64,000 nucleotides of DNA from Brenneria alni (GTDB lineage Bacteria; Pseudomonadota; Gammaproteobacteria; Enterobacterales; Enterobacteriaceae): contig NZ_MJLZ01000018.1 of assembly GCF_003666245.1 (NCBI RefSeq), positions 1 through 64,000 on the forward strand, read 5' to 3'. Shown here piece after piece: positions 1 to 8,754 of this stretch; positions within the stretch are counted from its first letter, which is position 1; each line of letters starts with the position of its first letter. The notes under the pieces are model-generated. The model ran no database searches, was not told where the DNA came from, and worked only from the letters and a program-made list of their open reading frames with translations. A program made the translations under genes and the position numbers.

Positions 1-284
1 GTTTTATAAACAAAAATACCTAAGTCAAATTTTCCTTAAGTCAAATTCAGGCAAAAAATTGCCCAGACTTCCCAGATCGTTTGCAAACATTGCCCGAAAA
101 GTGATTTATGCTAAAAGCCGGGCAAGAAGTTGCCCCAAATGCGCACTTGTTCTGAAAATTTTAGTTATTTACATGACAAATTGATGACATAAAACCATGG
201 AGCCGATTAATTATAAAAAAATGAATGGTTTTTCCTATCAGTAACAGACTGAAACTATGCCCCAAAAAACCTCTCATACCGCCG
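1..284. other. AT-rich stretch without a gene
   Basis: No credible coding frame or RNA gene is visible. The stretch contains short inverted motifs that read GGCAAAAAATTGCC (about 50-63) and GGGCAAGAAGTTGCCC (about 120-135). The block TTAAG...TCAGGCA...AAATTGCCCA at 36-65 resembles one at 1380-1408, on the other side of the tRNA-Lys cluster. It lies beyond an integrase remnant, so it may be leftover island DNA or original flank. Confidence 0.4.
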
Positions 285-504
285 TTAACAGAATACAGTC
301 ATCATCTCAACACGCTGTGCCAAGTAGGTTGAAGGGTTATACGCAGCACGGGTCGAGTTGGCATCGGTGGTTCTGGCAGTCGAACCAGGGCGTTTATAGC
401 GTTTTTTACCACTGGTTCTGACGAACAAACAGTTCGTAACCTTTATCGGCGGGTTTTGCTTTCTGGACTTGTGCGGCAGATAACGGACGGGTAAGAATAG
501 CCAT
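285..504 (-). pseudogene. Remnant of a P4-type tyrosine-recombinase integrase
   Basis: An ATG at 504 has a strong AAGGAG ribosome-binding site and encodes a typical P4-family integrase start (MAILTRPLSAAQVQKAKPAD, then KGYELFVR), but this frame soon meets a stop. A shifted frame continues with VRTSGKK and then a segment that resembles the extreme C-terminus of such integrases (NSTRAAYNPSTYLAQRVEMM; CP4-57 IntA has NSVRAAY...LEERRLML in the same place). The roughly 300-residue middle, with the catalytic Arg/His/Tyr residues, is gone. It lies beyond the 3' end of tRNA-Lys and reads in the same direction, the usual arrangement for a tRNA-integrated island. It is almost certainly non-functional. 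The family call rests on remembered homologues. Confidence 0.7.
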
Positions 505-678
505 AAAATCACTCCTTATATATCAGCGGAAAATGACAGTGATGGAGCAGCGCAATATTCTGTTTTCTGGAGCATTTTTCAGCCCGCACTCAAAATGGGC
601 CTGCGGAATTCCCACCGTCGGAGACATAGGCCCATTCATAGGCCCATTTACTCCGATCCGGAAGGGCGCATACAGACG

Positions 679-719
679 AAAAAAAACCGTATCCTATTGA
701 CAGTGATACGGTTTTTTTA
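679..719 (-). terminator. Bidirectional Rho-independent terminator after the tRNA-Lys cluster
   Basis: The stem ACCGTATC/GATACGGT (686-693 and 705-712) is flanked by an A-run on the left and a T-run on the right, so it can stop transcription on both strands. On the minus strand it lies about 40 bases past the last tRNA-Lys. Confidence 0.85.
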
Positions 720-757
720 CTTCCCCGGACGCGATGAGACGTCCCAAGAATGTATGT

Positions 758-833
758 TGGTGGGTCGTGCAGGATTCGAACCTGCGACCAATTGATTAAA
801 AGTCAACTGCTCTACCGACTGAGCTAACGACCC
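758..833 (-). tRNA. tRNA-Lys(UUU), distal copy
   Basis: The reverse complement starts GGGTCGTTAGCTCAG, carries a TTT anticodon in CTTTTAA, has an intact T-arm GGTTCGAATCC, and ends in an encoded CCA. The length is 76 nt. All stems pair. In the direction of transcription it is the last tRNA of the cluster downstream of tol-pal-cpoB, the position of the lysT-containing operon in E. coli. Confidence 0.97.
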
Positions 834-869
834 GCAAAGCGGAACTACTGAAAAACTTACTGCTGAAAT

Positions 870-886
870 TGGTGGGTCGTGCAGGG
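870..886 (-). repeat. Truncated 3' end of tRNA-Lys
   Basis: TGGTGGGTCGTGCAGGG on the plus strand is the acceptor and T-stem 3' end of tRNA-Lys including CCA, with no 5' half attached. It is followed by the palindromic element at 887-934. It matches the 3' ends of the complete tRNA-Lys genes apart from the last base shown. Such orphan 3' ends recall the rtT repeats after E. coli tyrT, or leftover att sites. Confidence 0.8.
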
Positions 887-934
887 TTACTCGGCCTGCG
901 GCCTCGCCCCTTCGGGGTCAACGCTGACGCGTTG
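887..934 (-). repeat. 48-bp palindrome-rich element, copy 1
   Basis: The copy is identical to 1143-1190. It is built of consecutive small inverted repeats: GGCCTGCGGCC, CCCCTTCGGGG and AACGCTGACGCGTT. It directly adjoins a tRNA-Lys 3'-end sequence in both copies. Positions 935-1014 continue with further hairpins (AAAATCGATTACTCGATTTT and GAACCTTACGGTTC) that copy 2 lacks. It resembles REP-like extragenic palindromes; the exact family is not recognised. Confidence 0.75.
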
Positions 935-1014
935 TTCAAAATCGATTACTCGATTTTGTCGAACCTTACGGTTCTCATCCTTTACGATTCAAAACCCATT
1001 TTCAAACTTGAAAT

Positions 1015-1090
1015 TGGTGGGTCGTGCAGGATTCGAACCTGCGACCAATTGATTAAAAGTCAACTGCTCTACCGACTGAGCTAACGACCC
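1015..1090 (-). tRNA. tRNA-Lys(UUU), second copy
   Basis: The sequence matches the copy at 758-833 across all 76 nt, including the encoded CCA and the TTT anticodon. The spacers that precede both copies in transcription order (834-869 and 1091-1125) are nearly identical, so the tRNA and spacer were duplicated as a unit. Confidence 0.97.
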
Positions 1091-1125
1091 GCAAAGCGGA
1101 ACTGCTGAAAACTTACTGCTGAAAT

Positions 1126-1266
1126 TGGTGGGTCGTGCAGGATTACTCGGCCTGCGGCCTCGCCCCTTCGGGGTCAACGCTGACGCGTTGCTGTCTCGCT
1201 TCGCTCGGCTCGAACCTGCGACCAATTGATTAAAAGTCAACTGCTCACCGCCTGAGTTAACGACCC
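1126..1266 (-). pseudogene. tRNA-Lys pseudogene split by a 66-bp insertion
   Basis: The two ends match tRNA-Lys, but 66 extra bases (about 1145-1210) sit in the T-loop, between GGTTCGA and ATCCTGC. The D-arm is also damaged: AACTCAGGCGGTGAGC replaces AGCTCAGTCGGTAGAGC, with one base lost and changes at stem positions. The anticodon loop is intact. The gene is first in transcription order, so the operon promoter probably lies upstream of it. Decay of the D-arm argues against a functional interrupted tRNA. Confidence 0.8.
1143..1190 (-). repeat. 48-bp palindrome-rich element, copy 2, inside tRNA-Lys pseudogene
   Basis: The copy is identical to 887-934. Here it is followed by CTGTCTCGCTTCGCTCGG, which contains a further hairpin, before the T-stem resumes. 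Insertion within a tRNA T-loop is the clearest sign that the element is, or was, mobile or was spread by recombination. Confidence 0.75.
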
Positions 1267-1316
1267 AAATTTCATGCTGCTTTAGCGTTTCGTTCTTGCC
1301 TTGGCAACGGCGGCAT

Positions 1317-1344
1317 ATATTACTAATTTAAATTTTCAGCGCAA
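1317..1344 (-). promoter_or_regulatory. Possible sigma-70 promoter of the tRNA-Lys cluster
   Basis: On the minus strand TTGCGC is followed after 16 bases by TAATAT, then by a GC-rich stretch (ATGCCGCCG), about 50 bases before the first tRNA-like sequence. A GC-rich discriminator is typical of stable-RNA promoters. The match is moderate. Confidence 0.35.
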
Positions 1345-1441
1345 CCTATTTTCCATAAAAACAGTTTGACTGCTTATTCTTAAGACGTTCAGGCACAAAA
1401 ATTGCCCATAAAGAGCAACTTTTATGTCTGAAGAAAAGGGA

Positions 1442-2215
1442 TCATGACGCAGATAGGCGTTTTTGAGCCAGCTTCGCGCTTTCAGTATTGGGATACATTT
1501 TGACGACCTGCTGGTAAACGGCTTTGGCTTTGTCAGCCTCTCCTTTTTCCTGCATGATCACCCCAACCTTCAGCAAGGCTTCCGCACTTTTAGGTGATTT
1601 AGGGTAGTTCTTTACTACATTAGCAAAGTAGTAGGCGGCATCATCTTTCTTACCCTTGTTGTAATTCAACTGCCCAAGCCAGTAATTGGCATTGGGTTGA
1701 TACGTTGAATCCGGGTATTTCTTGACGAATCCCTGCAATGCGCTAATAGCCTGATCGTACTGTTTTTTCTCCAGTATCAAGGCAACCGCCGCATTGTAAT
1801 CACTGTTTGCATCACCAGTGCTGGCCGATGATGCGCTATTACTATTCTCAGCCCCGGTATCAGCAGCAGGCTCACTCTGCGTTGCCGTTGCTGACGAGGA
1901 CGGTGAACTCAATCCATCAATTTGCTGATAGATCTGTTTTTGACGCTCAACAACCTGATTCAACTGGTACTGACTTTCCTGAATCTGACCGCGCAAATTA
2001 TCGATATCACGCTGCGTATCGGAAAGCTGTTGCTGAAGTTGAGTTAATAGCTGACTGTGAGCGTTGGAAATACGCTCCAATTGAGTGACCCGATCTTCTA
2101 CCGAGCCAGAGCCGACATTACTGATTGGCGCAGCCTGGACAGTAGCGGCCCAGGGGGCCGCTACGCCAACCAATAACGACAGACCCAACAAGCGACGTCT
2201 GAAGTTACTGCTCAT
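1442..2215 (-). CDS. cpoB: Cell division coordinator CpoB (YbgF)
   Basis: CpoB is a periplasmic protein that links Tol-Pal constriction with peptidoglycan synthesis by PBP1B during division. The 257-residue product has a Sec signal peptide (cut after about residue 28, VQA), an N-terminal trimerising coiled coil (about 35-105, rich in Q and L), a Ser/Ala/Thr linker, and a C-terminal TPR domain (about 137-257) with the typical NYWLGQ and YPKSPKSAEAL repeats. It is the last protein gene of the tol-pal operon, 9 bases after pal. The length is close to that of the E. coli protein. Confidence 0.95.
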   Translation of the reverse strand: MSSNFRRRLLGLSLLVGVAAPWAATVQAAPISNVGSGSVEDRVTQLERISNAHSQLLTQLQQQLSDTQRDIDNLRGQIQESQYQLNQVVERQKQIYQQIDGLSSPSSSATATQSEPAADTGAENSNSASSASTGDANSDYNAAVALILEKKQYDQAISALQGFVKKYPDSTYQPNANYWLGQLNYNKGKKDDAAYYFANVVKNYPKSPKSAEALLKVGVIMQEKGEADKAKAVYQQVVKMYPNTESAKLAQKRLSAS

Positions 2216-2224
2216 GCGATTCTC

Positions 2225-2731
2225 TTAATATACCAGAACGGCACGACGGTTTTTGGCATACGCCGCTTCGTCATGGCCCAGAACGGCAGGTTTTTCTTTA
2301 CCGTAAGATACGATAGAGATTTGATCAGAAGAAACGCCTTTACCTTGCAGGTACATTTGTACCGCGTTAGCACGACGTTCACCCAGAGCAATGTTGTATT
2401 CCGGCGTACCACGTTCATCCGCATGACCTTCGATAGTCACTTTGTAAGACGGGTTACTACGCAGGAATGCCGCGTGCGAGTCCAACATTTGAGCAAAATC
2501 AGAGCGAATATCGTACTTGTCCAGATCGAAGTAAACGATATTGTTACGCTGTAATTCCTGCATTTGCAGACGAGCCTGCTCGGAAGAAGACATGTTGCCG
2601 TTTTCCATACCGTTGCTGCCAGCACCAATGGAAGATTGGTCGCTATCCGCATTTTTATTAGAACTACATGCGGCAACTGCCAGTACCGGCAGAGCCAACA
2701 TTAGGCCTTTCAGCACTTTATTAAATTGCAT
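2225..2731 (-). CDS. pal: Peptidoglycan-associated lipoprotein Pal
   Basis: Pal is an outer-membrane lipoprotein that binds peptidoglycan and is positioned by TolB. The chosen start ([12 protein letters not shown]) gives 168 residues with a lipoprotein signal ending AVAAC, so Cys22 is the lipid-bearing residue. An upstream in-frame start would add 11 residues before the signal peptide and is unlikely. The OmpA-type domain (about 60-165) carries [21 protein letters not shown] and LGERRANAV, which bind diaminopimelate-containing peptidoglycan. The gene lies between tolB and cpoB. Confidence 0.97.
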   Translation of the reverse strand: MQFNKVLKGLMLALPVLAVAACSSNKNADSDQSSIGAGSNGMENGNMSSSEQARLQMQELQRNNIVYFDLDKYDIRSDFAQMLDSHAAFLRSNPSYKVTIEGHADERGTPEYNIALGERRANAVQMYLQGKGVSSDQISIVSYGKEKPAVLGHDEAAYAKNRRAVLVY

Positions 2732-2772
2732 CTCGTTATGTCCTTTAAATAGTTTATTGTACATATCTGCAC

Positions 2773-4065
2773 TTATAGATACGGCGACCAGGCAGGGAAT
2801 TTAACCTGTCCATCCGTCGCCGGAAGACGCGCTTTGAAACGCCCATCTGTCGAAACCAGCTGTAACACGGAACCCAACCCTTGTTTGGAGCTGTAGATCA
2901 CCATGGTGCCATTAGGCGCGATACTTGGCGTTTCGTCCAGGAACGTGTCCGTTAATACTTGCACGGCGCCCGTTACCAGATCCTGTTTGGCAATATGCTG
3001 AACTCCACTATTGGATCCCACCATTACCAGAAATTTACCATCAGCGCTCACTTCAGAATCCTGATTTTGGGCACCTTCCCAAGTCAGACGTTGAGGCGAA
3101 CCACCATTCACATTCGTTTTATAAACCTGAGGACGTCCAGCCTGATCCGAAGTATAAGCCAGGGTCTGGCTGTCCGGGAACCAGCTAGGTTCAGTGTTGT
3201 TGCTACGTCCATCTGTTACCTGACTAATTTGACCTGAACCCAGATTCATCACATACAGGTTCAGGCTACCGCTCTTAGACAACGCAAACGCCAGTTTGCT
3301 GCCATCCGGTGAAAACGAAGGCGCGCCGTTATGACGAGGGAATGATGCAACTTGTCTGATAGCGCCATTCGCCAACGTCTGGATAACCAGTGCTGAACGT
3401 CCGCTTTCAAAGGTCACATAGGCCAGTTTGCTACCATCCGGTGACCAGGCTGGAGACATCAGTGGTTCCGGAGAACGGTGAACCACAAACTGGTTATAAC
3501 CATCATAGTCTGCTACGCGCAGCTCATAGGGGAACTGGCCGCCATTCGTTTGCACAACGTAGGCGATACGGGTACGGAATGCGCCTTTGATGCCGCTCAA
3601 TTTTTCAAAAACTTCATCACTGGCGGTATGTGCGGCATAACGCAACCATTGTTTCGTCACTTTGAACTGGTTCTGCGCCAATACGCTCCCTGGATTACCT
3701 GAAGTATCAACCAGTTGGTAAGAAATAACATAGCTTCCATCCGCACTGGGTTGTACCTGACCGATAACCACGGCATCAATACCGAGAGCCGTCCAGGCGG
3801 CGGACGTCACTTCGGATGCGGTGGCAGGCTGCTGAGGCATACGGCTGGCATCAATGGGGTTAAACTTACCACTGTTACGTAAATCAGCGCCCACAATACC
3901 AGCGATATCTTCAGGCGCTGCACCGGGTCCCACCCATTTAAACGGCACGACGCCAATCGGGCGTGCAGAGTCTACCCCTTGAGTAATCTCAATACGGACT
4001 TCTGCGTGCAGCACTGCTGTCCACAGCATTAAAAAACTTAATGCGACTTTAAATACCTGCTTCAT
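2773..4065 (-). CDS. tolB: Tol-Pal system protein TolB
   Basis: TolB is the periplasmic partner of Pal; TolA binding regulates its release. The 430-residue product has a signal peptide ending LHA (about residue 21), an N-terminal domain (about 22-165) and a six-bladed beta-propeller (about 170-430) with repeated [27 protein letters not shown] motifs. The residues after the signal ([19 protein letters not shown]) form the TolA-binding strand. An ERIC element lies 38 bases upstream, inside the operon between tolA and tolB. Confidence 0.97.
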   Translation of the reverse strand: MKQVFKVALSFLMLWTAVLHAEVRIEITQGVDSARPIGVVPFKWVGPGAAPEDIAGIVGADLRNSGKFNPIDASRMPQQPATASEVTSAAWTALGIDAVVIGQVQPSADGSYVISYQLVDTSGNPGSVLAQNQFKVTKQWLRYAAHTASDEVFEKLSGIKGAFRTRIAYVVQTNGGQFPYELRVADYDGYNQFVVHRSPEPLMSPAWSPDGSKLAYVTFESGRSALVIQTLANGAIRQVASFPRHNGAPSFSPDGSKLAFALSKSGSLNLYVMNLGSGQISQVTDGRSNNTEPSWFPDSQTLAYTSDQAGRPQVYKTNVNGGSPQRLTWEGAQNQDSEVSADGKFLVMVGSNSGVQHIAKQDLVTGAVQVLTDTFLDETPSIAPNGTMVIYSSKQGLGSVLQLVSTDGRFKARLPATDGQVKFPAWSPYL

Positions 4066-4102
4066 TTAATCTCCCATATCCAGACGCAGCGTCTGCGATA
4101 AA

Positions 4103-4229
4103 TATACCCTTCATCTTTCAAGCTGCAGGTGTGTTGGCTGCCCTCTCTCACCCCAGTCACTTACTAATGTAAGCTCATGGGGATTCATTCGGTTGCCGCC
4201 TTCCTGCACCTCGAAATATATTGGCTATA
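4103..4229. repeat. ERIC element between tolA and tolB
   Basis: The element is 127 bp, the canonical ERIC length. It contains the conserved core CACCCCAGTCACTTACT and ATGTAAGCTC.TGGGGATTC and ends TATACCC...GGCTATA. ERICs are extragenic inverted repeats mobilised in trans, MITE-like. As part of the tol-pal transcript it would fold into a long hairpin just before tolB. Confidence 0.93.
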
Positions 4230-4328
4230 GCAGAATTTTAACAAAAACAAACCAATGTCAACGAAACACCATAACCTGGTTCATTTACCATAGTAATAAT
4301 CTTAAACCTATATCGGTAAACAACCCGG

Positions 4329-5456
4329 TTACTGCGGTTTAAAGTCTATCGGTGCATTTTTGAACGCCTCATACACATCCGAACTTGGCGGCTTCGGAAT
4401 TCTGGCCTGTTTCGCTGCGGCGATCGCGGCCTGGCATAAAGCAGGATCGCCACCTTCAGCATTAACATCAATCAGCAAGCCATCTGGCGCAAGTTTAATA
4501 CGTAATGTGCAGGTGCGCCCTTTATAGAGCTGCCAGTCATAAAATTTGCTTTGGATCGCCGACCGCACCTGACTACCATAGCTATCAAGCGCCGCGCCTG
4601 ATGCGCCGCTTGTCTTACTGTTTCCTGCACCTGCTGGCGCACCACCACCTGACTTGGGCGCATTTTTTGATGATGCCAACCCGCCCAGTAAATCATCAAC
4701 TGCGTTGTCCTGTTTAGCCGCTTGTGCAGCCGCTTTCTTTTTATCATCCGCTGCTTTTTTAGCAACGGCGGCAGCTTCCGCTTTCTTAGCGGCCTCAGCT
4801 TCTGCTTTTTGTTTAGCCGCTTGCGCGGCCGCTTTTTGTTTTGCCGCCTCAGCCTGTTTCGCTGCTTCAGCAGCTTTCGCCTTTGCCTCGTCTTCCGCTT
4901 GTTTCTTCGCGGCGGCAGCGGCCTGGGCTTGCTTCTGCATCTCTTCTTCGGCTTTTTTCTTCGCATCTGCCGCGGCTTTCGCCTGTTGCTCTGCTTCGGC
5001 CTTCGCTTTAGCCGCCGCCGCTTCGGCCTGTTTCTGCTGTTCTTTCGCCTGTTGCGCAGCCTCTTCTGCCTGCTTACGTTGTTGAGCCTGTTCCTGCGCC
5101 TGCTGTTTAGCCTCTTCCTGTGCCTGTAAACGTTCTTTTTCTAACTCTTTCAGCCGCTGCTGTTCCGCCGCCTGTTTCTGCTGTAATTCTTCGGCCTGTT
5201 GCTCCGCCTGCCTTTTACGCAATTCCTCTGAACGCTTCGCATCAATTTGTTGCTGTTGCTGACGATTATATTGCTCGGCAACAGCACTTGGATCGACCAT
5301 GACGGCATCGATTGATGAGCCGCCACCGCCGCCACTGGCATCCATCGTTTGCGTGAATGAACTCCAGATCAGCAAAGCAATCAGTATGACATGCAGAACA
5401 GCCGAAATAATAACGGCGCGTTTCAGCTTATCGTTTTGTTCGGTTGCCTTTAGCAC
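4329..5456 (-). CDS. tolA: Cell envelope integrity protein TolA
   Basis: TolA spans the periplasm and couples the TolQR motor to TolB-Pal. The 375-residue product begins at GTG (matching the usual xKATEQNDKLKR start). It has one membrane helix (about 14-34), a glycine hinge (SGGGGGSS), a very long Ala/Lys/Glu/Gln-rich helix (about 60-255), a second Gly/Ser linker (about 270-290), and a globular C-terminal domain (about 290-375) with two cysteines (GRTCTLR and PALCQAA) placed for the known disulfide. The repetitive helix makes the antisense strand open over long stretches, which is not coding. Confidence 0.96.
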   Translation of the reverse strand: MLKATEQNDKLKRAVIISAVLHVILIALLIWSSFTQTMDASGGGGGSSIDAVMVDPSAVAEQYNRQQQQQIDAKRSEELRKRQAEQQAEELQQKQAAEQQRLKELEKERLQAQEEAKQQAQEQAQQRKQAEEAAQQAKEQQKQAEAAAAKAKAEAEQQAKAAADAKKKAEEEMQKQAQAAAAAKKQAEDEAKAKAAEAAKQAEAAKQKAAAQAAKQKAEAEAAKKAEAAAVAKKAADDKKKAAAQAAKQDNAVDDLLGGLASSKNAPKSGGGAPAGAGNSKTSGASGAALDSYGSQVRSAIQSKFYDWQLYKGRTCTLRIKLAPDGLLIDVNAEGGDPALCQAAIAAAKQARIPKPPSSDVYEAFKNAPIDFKPQ

Positions 5457-5520
5457 AATCGATTCCCAAAAACAGTATTGCCAACAATATGCCCAACGAT
5501 CATTACGCTGATTCGCTCAT

Positions 5521-5946
5521 TCAGATCGGTTGTGTCATTAGCCCCACGGATTTGACTCCGGCCTGATGCAACAGGTTCAGTGCTTTAATGATTTCATCAT
5601 AAGGAACATCTTTTGCGCCGCCAATCAAAAACACCGCTTTAGGATTTGCAGCCAGACGTGCCTGAGCTTCAGCAACAATCTGTTCCGCCGGAAGCTGTTC
5701 CATCCGGTTCTGTTCAATCACCAGGCTATATTGACCTACGCCTGACACTTCGACGATCACCGGAGGATTATCATTACTGGAAACTGTCTTTGAATCCGTG
5801 GCATCCGGTAAATCAACTTCAACGCTCTGCGTGATAATAGGTGCCGTTGCCATGAAAATCAGCAGCAGCACTAATAGCACGTCCAGCAATGGAACAATGT
5901 TGATCTCGGATTTCAGTTCACGACGGCCTCTGCGTACTCGTGCCAT
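5521..5946 (-). CDS. tolR: Tol-Pal system protein TolR
   Basis: TolR is an ExbD-family inner-membrane protein and part of the proton-driven TolQ-TolR motor. The 141 residues comprise a short basic cytoplasmic tail, one membrane helix (about 17-38) with the conserved Asp at about 22 (VPLLDVLLVLL), and a periplasmic domain with LIGGAKDVPYDEIIKAL. The gene follows tolQ by 12 bases. Confidence 0.97.
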   Translation of the reverse strand: MARVRRGRRELKSEINIVPLLDVLLVLLLIFMATAPIITQSVEVDLPDATDSKTVSSNDNPPVIVEVSGVGQYSLVIEQNRMEQLPAEQIVAEAQARLAANPKAVFLIGGAKDVPYDEIIKALNLLHQAGVKSVGLMTQPI

Positions 5947-5958
5947 GATCCCCCCTGA

Positions 5959-7046
<1,088 letters not shown>

Positions 7047-7131
7047 TCTACATCCCGGAAATGCAATAAACATTGTTACTATACGCAAGAGAATTGAGGT
7101 TTGGAATGGATTGCAACAGCGGAAAGAAAAT

Positions 7132-7160
7132 AATTATGGGTTGCAGGCAACCCATAACCA
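7132..7160 (-). terminator. Hairpin after the cyd operon
   Basis: A perfect 11-bp stem (TTATGGGTTGC/GCAACCCATAA, 7134-7144 and 7147-7157) with a two-base loop lies just past ybgE. On the minus strand it is followed by TTATTTTCTTT. It probably ends the cydABX-ybgE transcript, though the T-run is not perfect. Confidence 0.6.
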
Positions 7161-7178
7161 AATGGAATAGACGGCATT

Positions 7179-7472
7179 CTAGCTGAAGAAGTAATACAAA
7201 CCGAGGGCCAGGATCACAAAAGCAGGAAGAGGGCTGAAAAAAGCGCGCCAGAGCAGCCGTTGAGGGCAGAAACCAACGCCATGTACAACCCCGGTGCAAA
7301 CGGCCCAAATCAGCAACAGCCCCTGCCATATCGATAATTCGCTGGTTCTTGCCGCAAAGCGAGTTGGATCCCAGAAAACACATCCTGCCGCCGCCAGCGC
7401 CATGATAAGGGAAAGAGCCCGGAGCGGGCTCTTATCCATCAGGCGATACAGCTTATCGACCAGATCACTCAT
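7179..7472 (-). CDS. ybgE: Cyd operon protein YbgE
   Basis: YbgE is a small inner-membrane protein co-transcribed with cytochrome bd oxidase; its biochemical role is not settled. The 97 residues carry three hydrophobic segments and the conserved DKSPLRALS, FWDPTRFAA and GLLLIWAVCTGVVHGVGF. Its ATG overlaps the cydX stop codon (ATGA), which implies translational coupling. Confidence 0.92.
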   Translation of the reverse strand: MSDLVDKLYRLMDKSPLRALSLIMALAAAGCVFWDPTRFAARTSELSIWQGLLLIWAVCTGVVHGVGFCPQRLLWRAFFSPLPAFVILALGLYYFFS

Positions 7473-7585
7473 TGAGTTTTATCTTCAGTCGCGCTACTTG
7501 CCTCGCTCTGCTCAAGCGCCAGGGCGGTAATAATCCCCAGTGAACAAGCAAGAAGCGTTCCGAGTATCCAGGCAAAATACCACAT
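7469..7585 (-). CDS. cydX: Cytochrome bd-I oxidase small subunit CydX
   Basis: CydX is a 38-residue single-helix subunit needed for stability of the haem centres of the bd oxidase. The frame reads MWYFAWILGTLLACSLGI, then ITALALEQSEASSATEDKTQ, with the strongly conserved MWYFAWILG start. It lies 16 bases after cydB and overlaps ybgE by four bases. An AGGAGCTTAATTT ribosome-binding region precedes the ATG. Confidence 0.95.
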   Translation of the reverse strand: MWYFAWILGTLLACSLGIITALALEQSEASSATEDKTQ

Positions 7586-7601
7586 AAATTAAGCTCCTTA
7601 C

Positions 7602-8741
7602 TTAGTACATCGAATGGGTGTTTTGCTCAATCTGTTCTTTGGTAATCCGTCCGAACATTTTGTAGTAACACCACGCGGTATAAGAAAGCACAATCGGGAC
7701 GAAGATAATCGCAACCACTGTCATCACTTTCAGTGTCAACAGGCTTGAGGTCGCATCCCACATGGTCAGGCTGACGTTTGGCACGGTGACCGACGGCATA
7801 ATGAAGGGGAACATCGCTACTCCCGCTGTCAGAATCACGCACGCGATGGTCAATGAAGAGAACAGGAACGCACACGCGCCTTTCTCCATCCGGGCCATAA
7901 TGATAGTCAGCACGGGTAATACCACGCCCAATAACGGAATCGCCCACAGCACAGGATGATTGTTGAAGTTAATCAACCAGGCGCCCGCCTGATGCGCAAC
8001 TTCTTTATGCAGCGGGTTAGACTCAGCCGCCGTATTCATAACCGAAGTCACGACATAACCATCAATGCCGTAAACCACCCAGACACCAGCCAGTGCGAAA
8101 GTCACCATCATTATCAGAGCCGAAATCTGTGCAGCAGACTTGGCGCGCACGTGCAGATCGCCAGTCGTGCGCATCATCAGATAAGTTGCCCCCTGCGCCA
8201 CAATCATCGTCAGACTGACCACACCGGTTAGCAACCCAAACGGGTTCAGAAGCTGGAAGAAGTTACCGGTATAGTACAGGCGCAGATATTCATCGACATG
8301 GAATGGCACGCCCTGTAACAGGTTACCAAAGGCCACGCCAATCACTACCGGCGGAACAAAGCTACCGATGAAGATGCCCCAGTCCCACATACCACGCCAG
8401 CGTGGATTTTCGATTTTTGAGCGATAGTCAAAACCGACAGGGCGGAAGAACAGTGATGCCAACACCAGGATCATCGCAATATAAAAACCGGAAAACGCGG
8501 CGGCATAGACCATCGGCCAGGCGGCAAACAGCGCGCCGCCAGCCGTAATCAGCCACACCTGATTTCCATCCCAGTGCGGAGCAATACTGTTGATCATCAC
8601 ACGGCGCTCGGTATCGCCCCGGCCCATCAGCCGAACCAACACACCTACCCCCATGTCAAAACCATCGGTGATGGCAAAACCAATCAGCAGAACGCCGATC
8701 AACAGCCACCAGATAAAACGCAATACTTCATATTCAAACAT
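7602..8741 (-). CDS. cydB: Cytochrome bd-I ubiquinol oxidase subunit II
   Basis: CydB is the membrane subunit of the high-affinity quinol oxidase that reduces O2 under microaerobic conditions. The 379 residues have about eight membrane helices. FIWWLLIGVLLIGFAITDGF at the N-terminus and HWDGNQVWLITAGGALFAAWP are family signatures. The gene follows cydA by 13 bases. Confidence 0.98.
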   Translation of the reverse strand: MFEYEVLRFIWWLLIGVLLIGFAITDGFDMGVGVLVRLMGRGDTERRVMINSIAPHWDGNQVWLITAGGALFAAWPMVYAAAFSGFYIAMILVLASLFFRPVGFDYRSKIENPRWRGMWDWGIFIGSFVPPVVIGVAFGNLLQGVPFHVDEYLRLYYTGNFFQLLNPFGLLTGVVSLTMIVAQGATYLMMRTTGDLHVRAKSAAQISALIMMVTFALAGVWVVYGIDGYVVTSVMNTAAESNPLHKEVAHQAGAWLINFNNHPVLWAIPLLGVVLPVLTIIMARMEKGACAFLFSSLTIACVILTAGVAMFPFIMPSVTVPNVSLTMWDATSSLLTLKVMTVVAIIFVPIVLSYTAWCYYKMFGRITKEQIEQNTHSMY

Positions 8742-8754
8742 AGTGGACTCCTGT

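Noticed and set aside
595-1240. Small frames with GRAGFEPATN-like sequence
   Set aside because: They are translated tRNA-Lys sequence and spacers, not proteins.
4654-5129. Long plus-strand frames of Ala/Cys/Phe- and Leu/Arg-rich protein
   Set aside because: They are shadows of the Ala/Lys/Glu-rich repeats of tolA.
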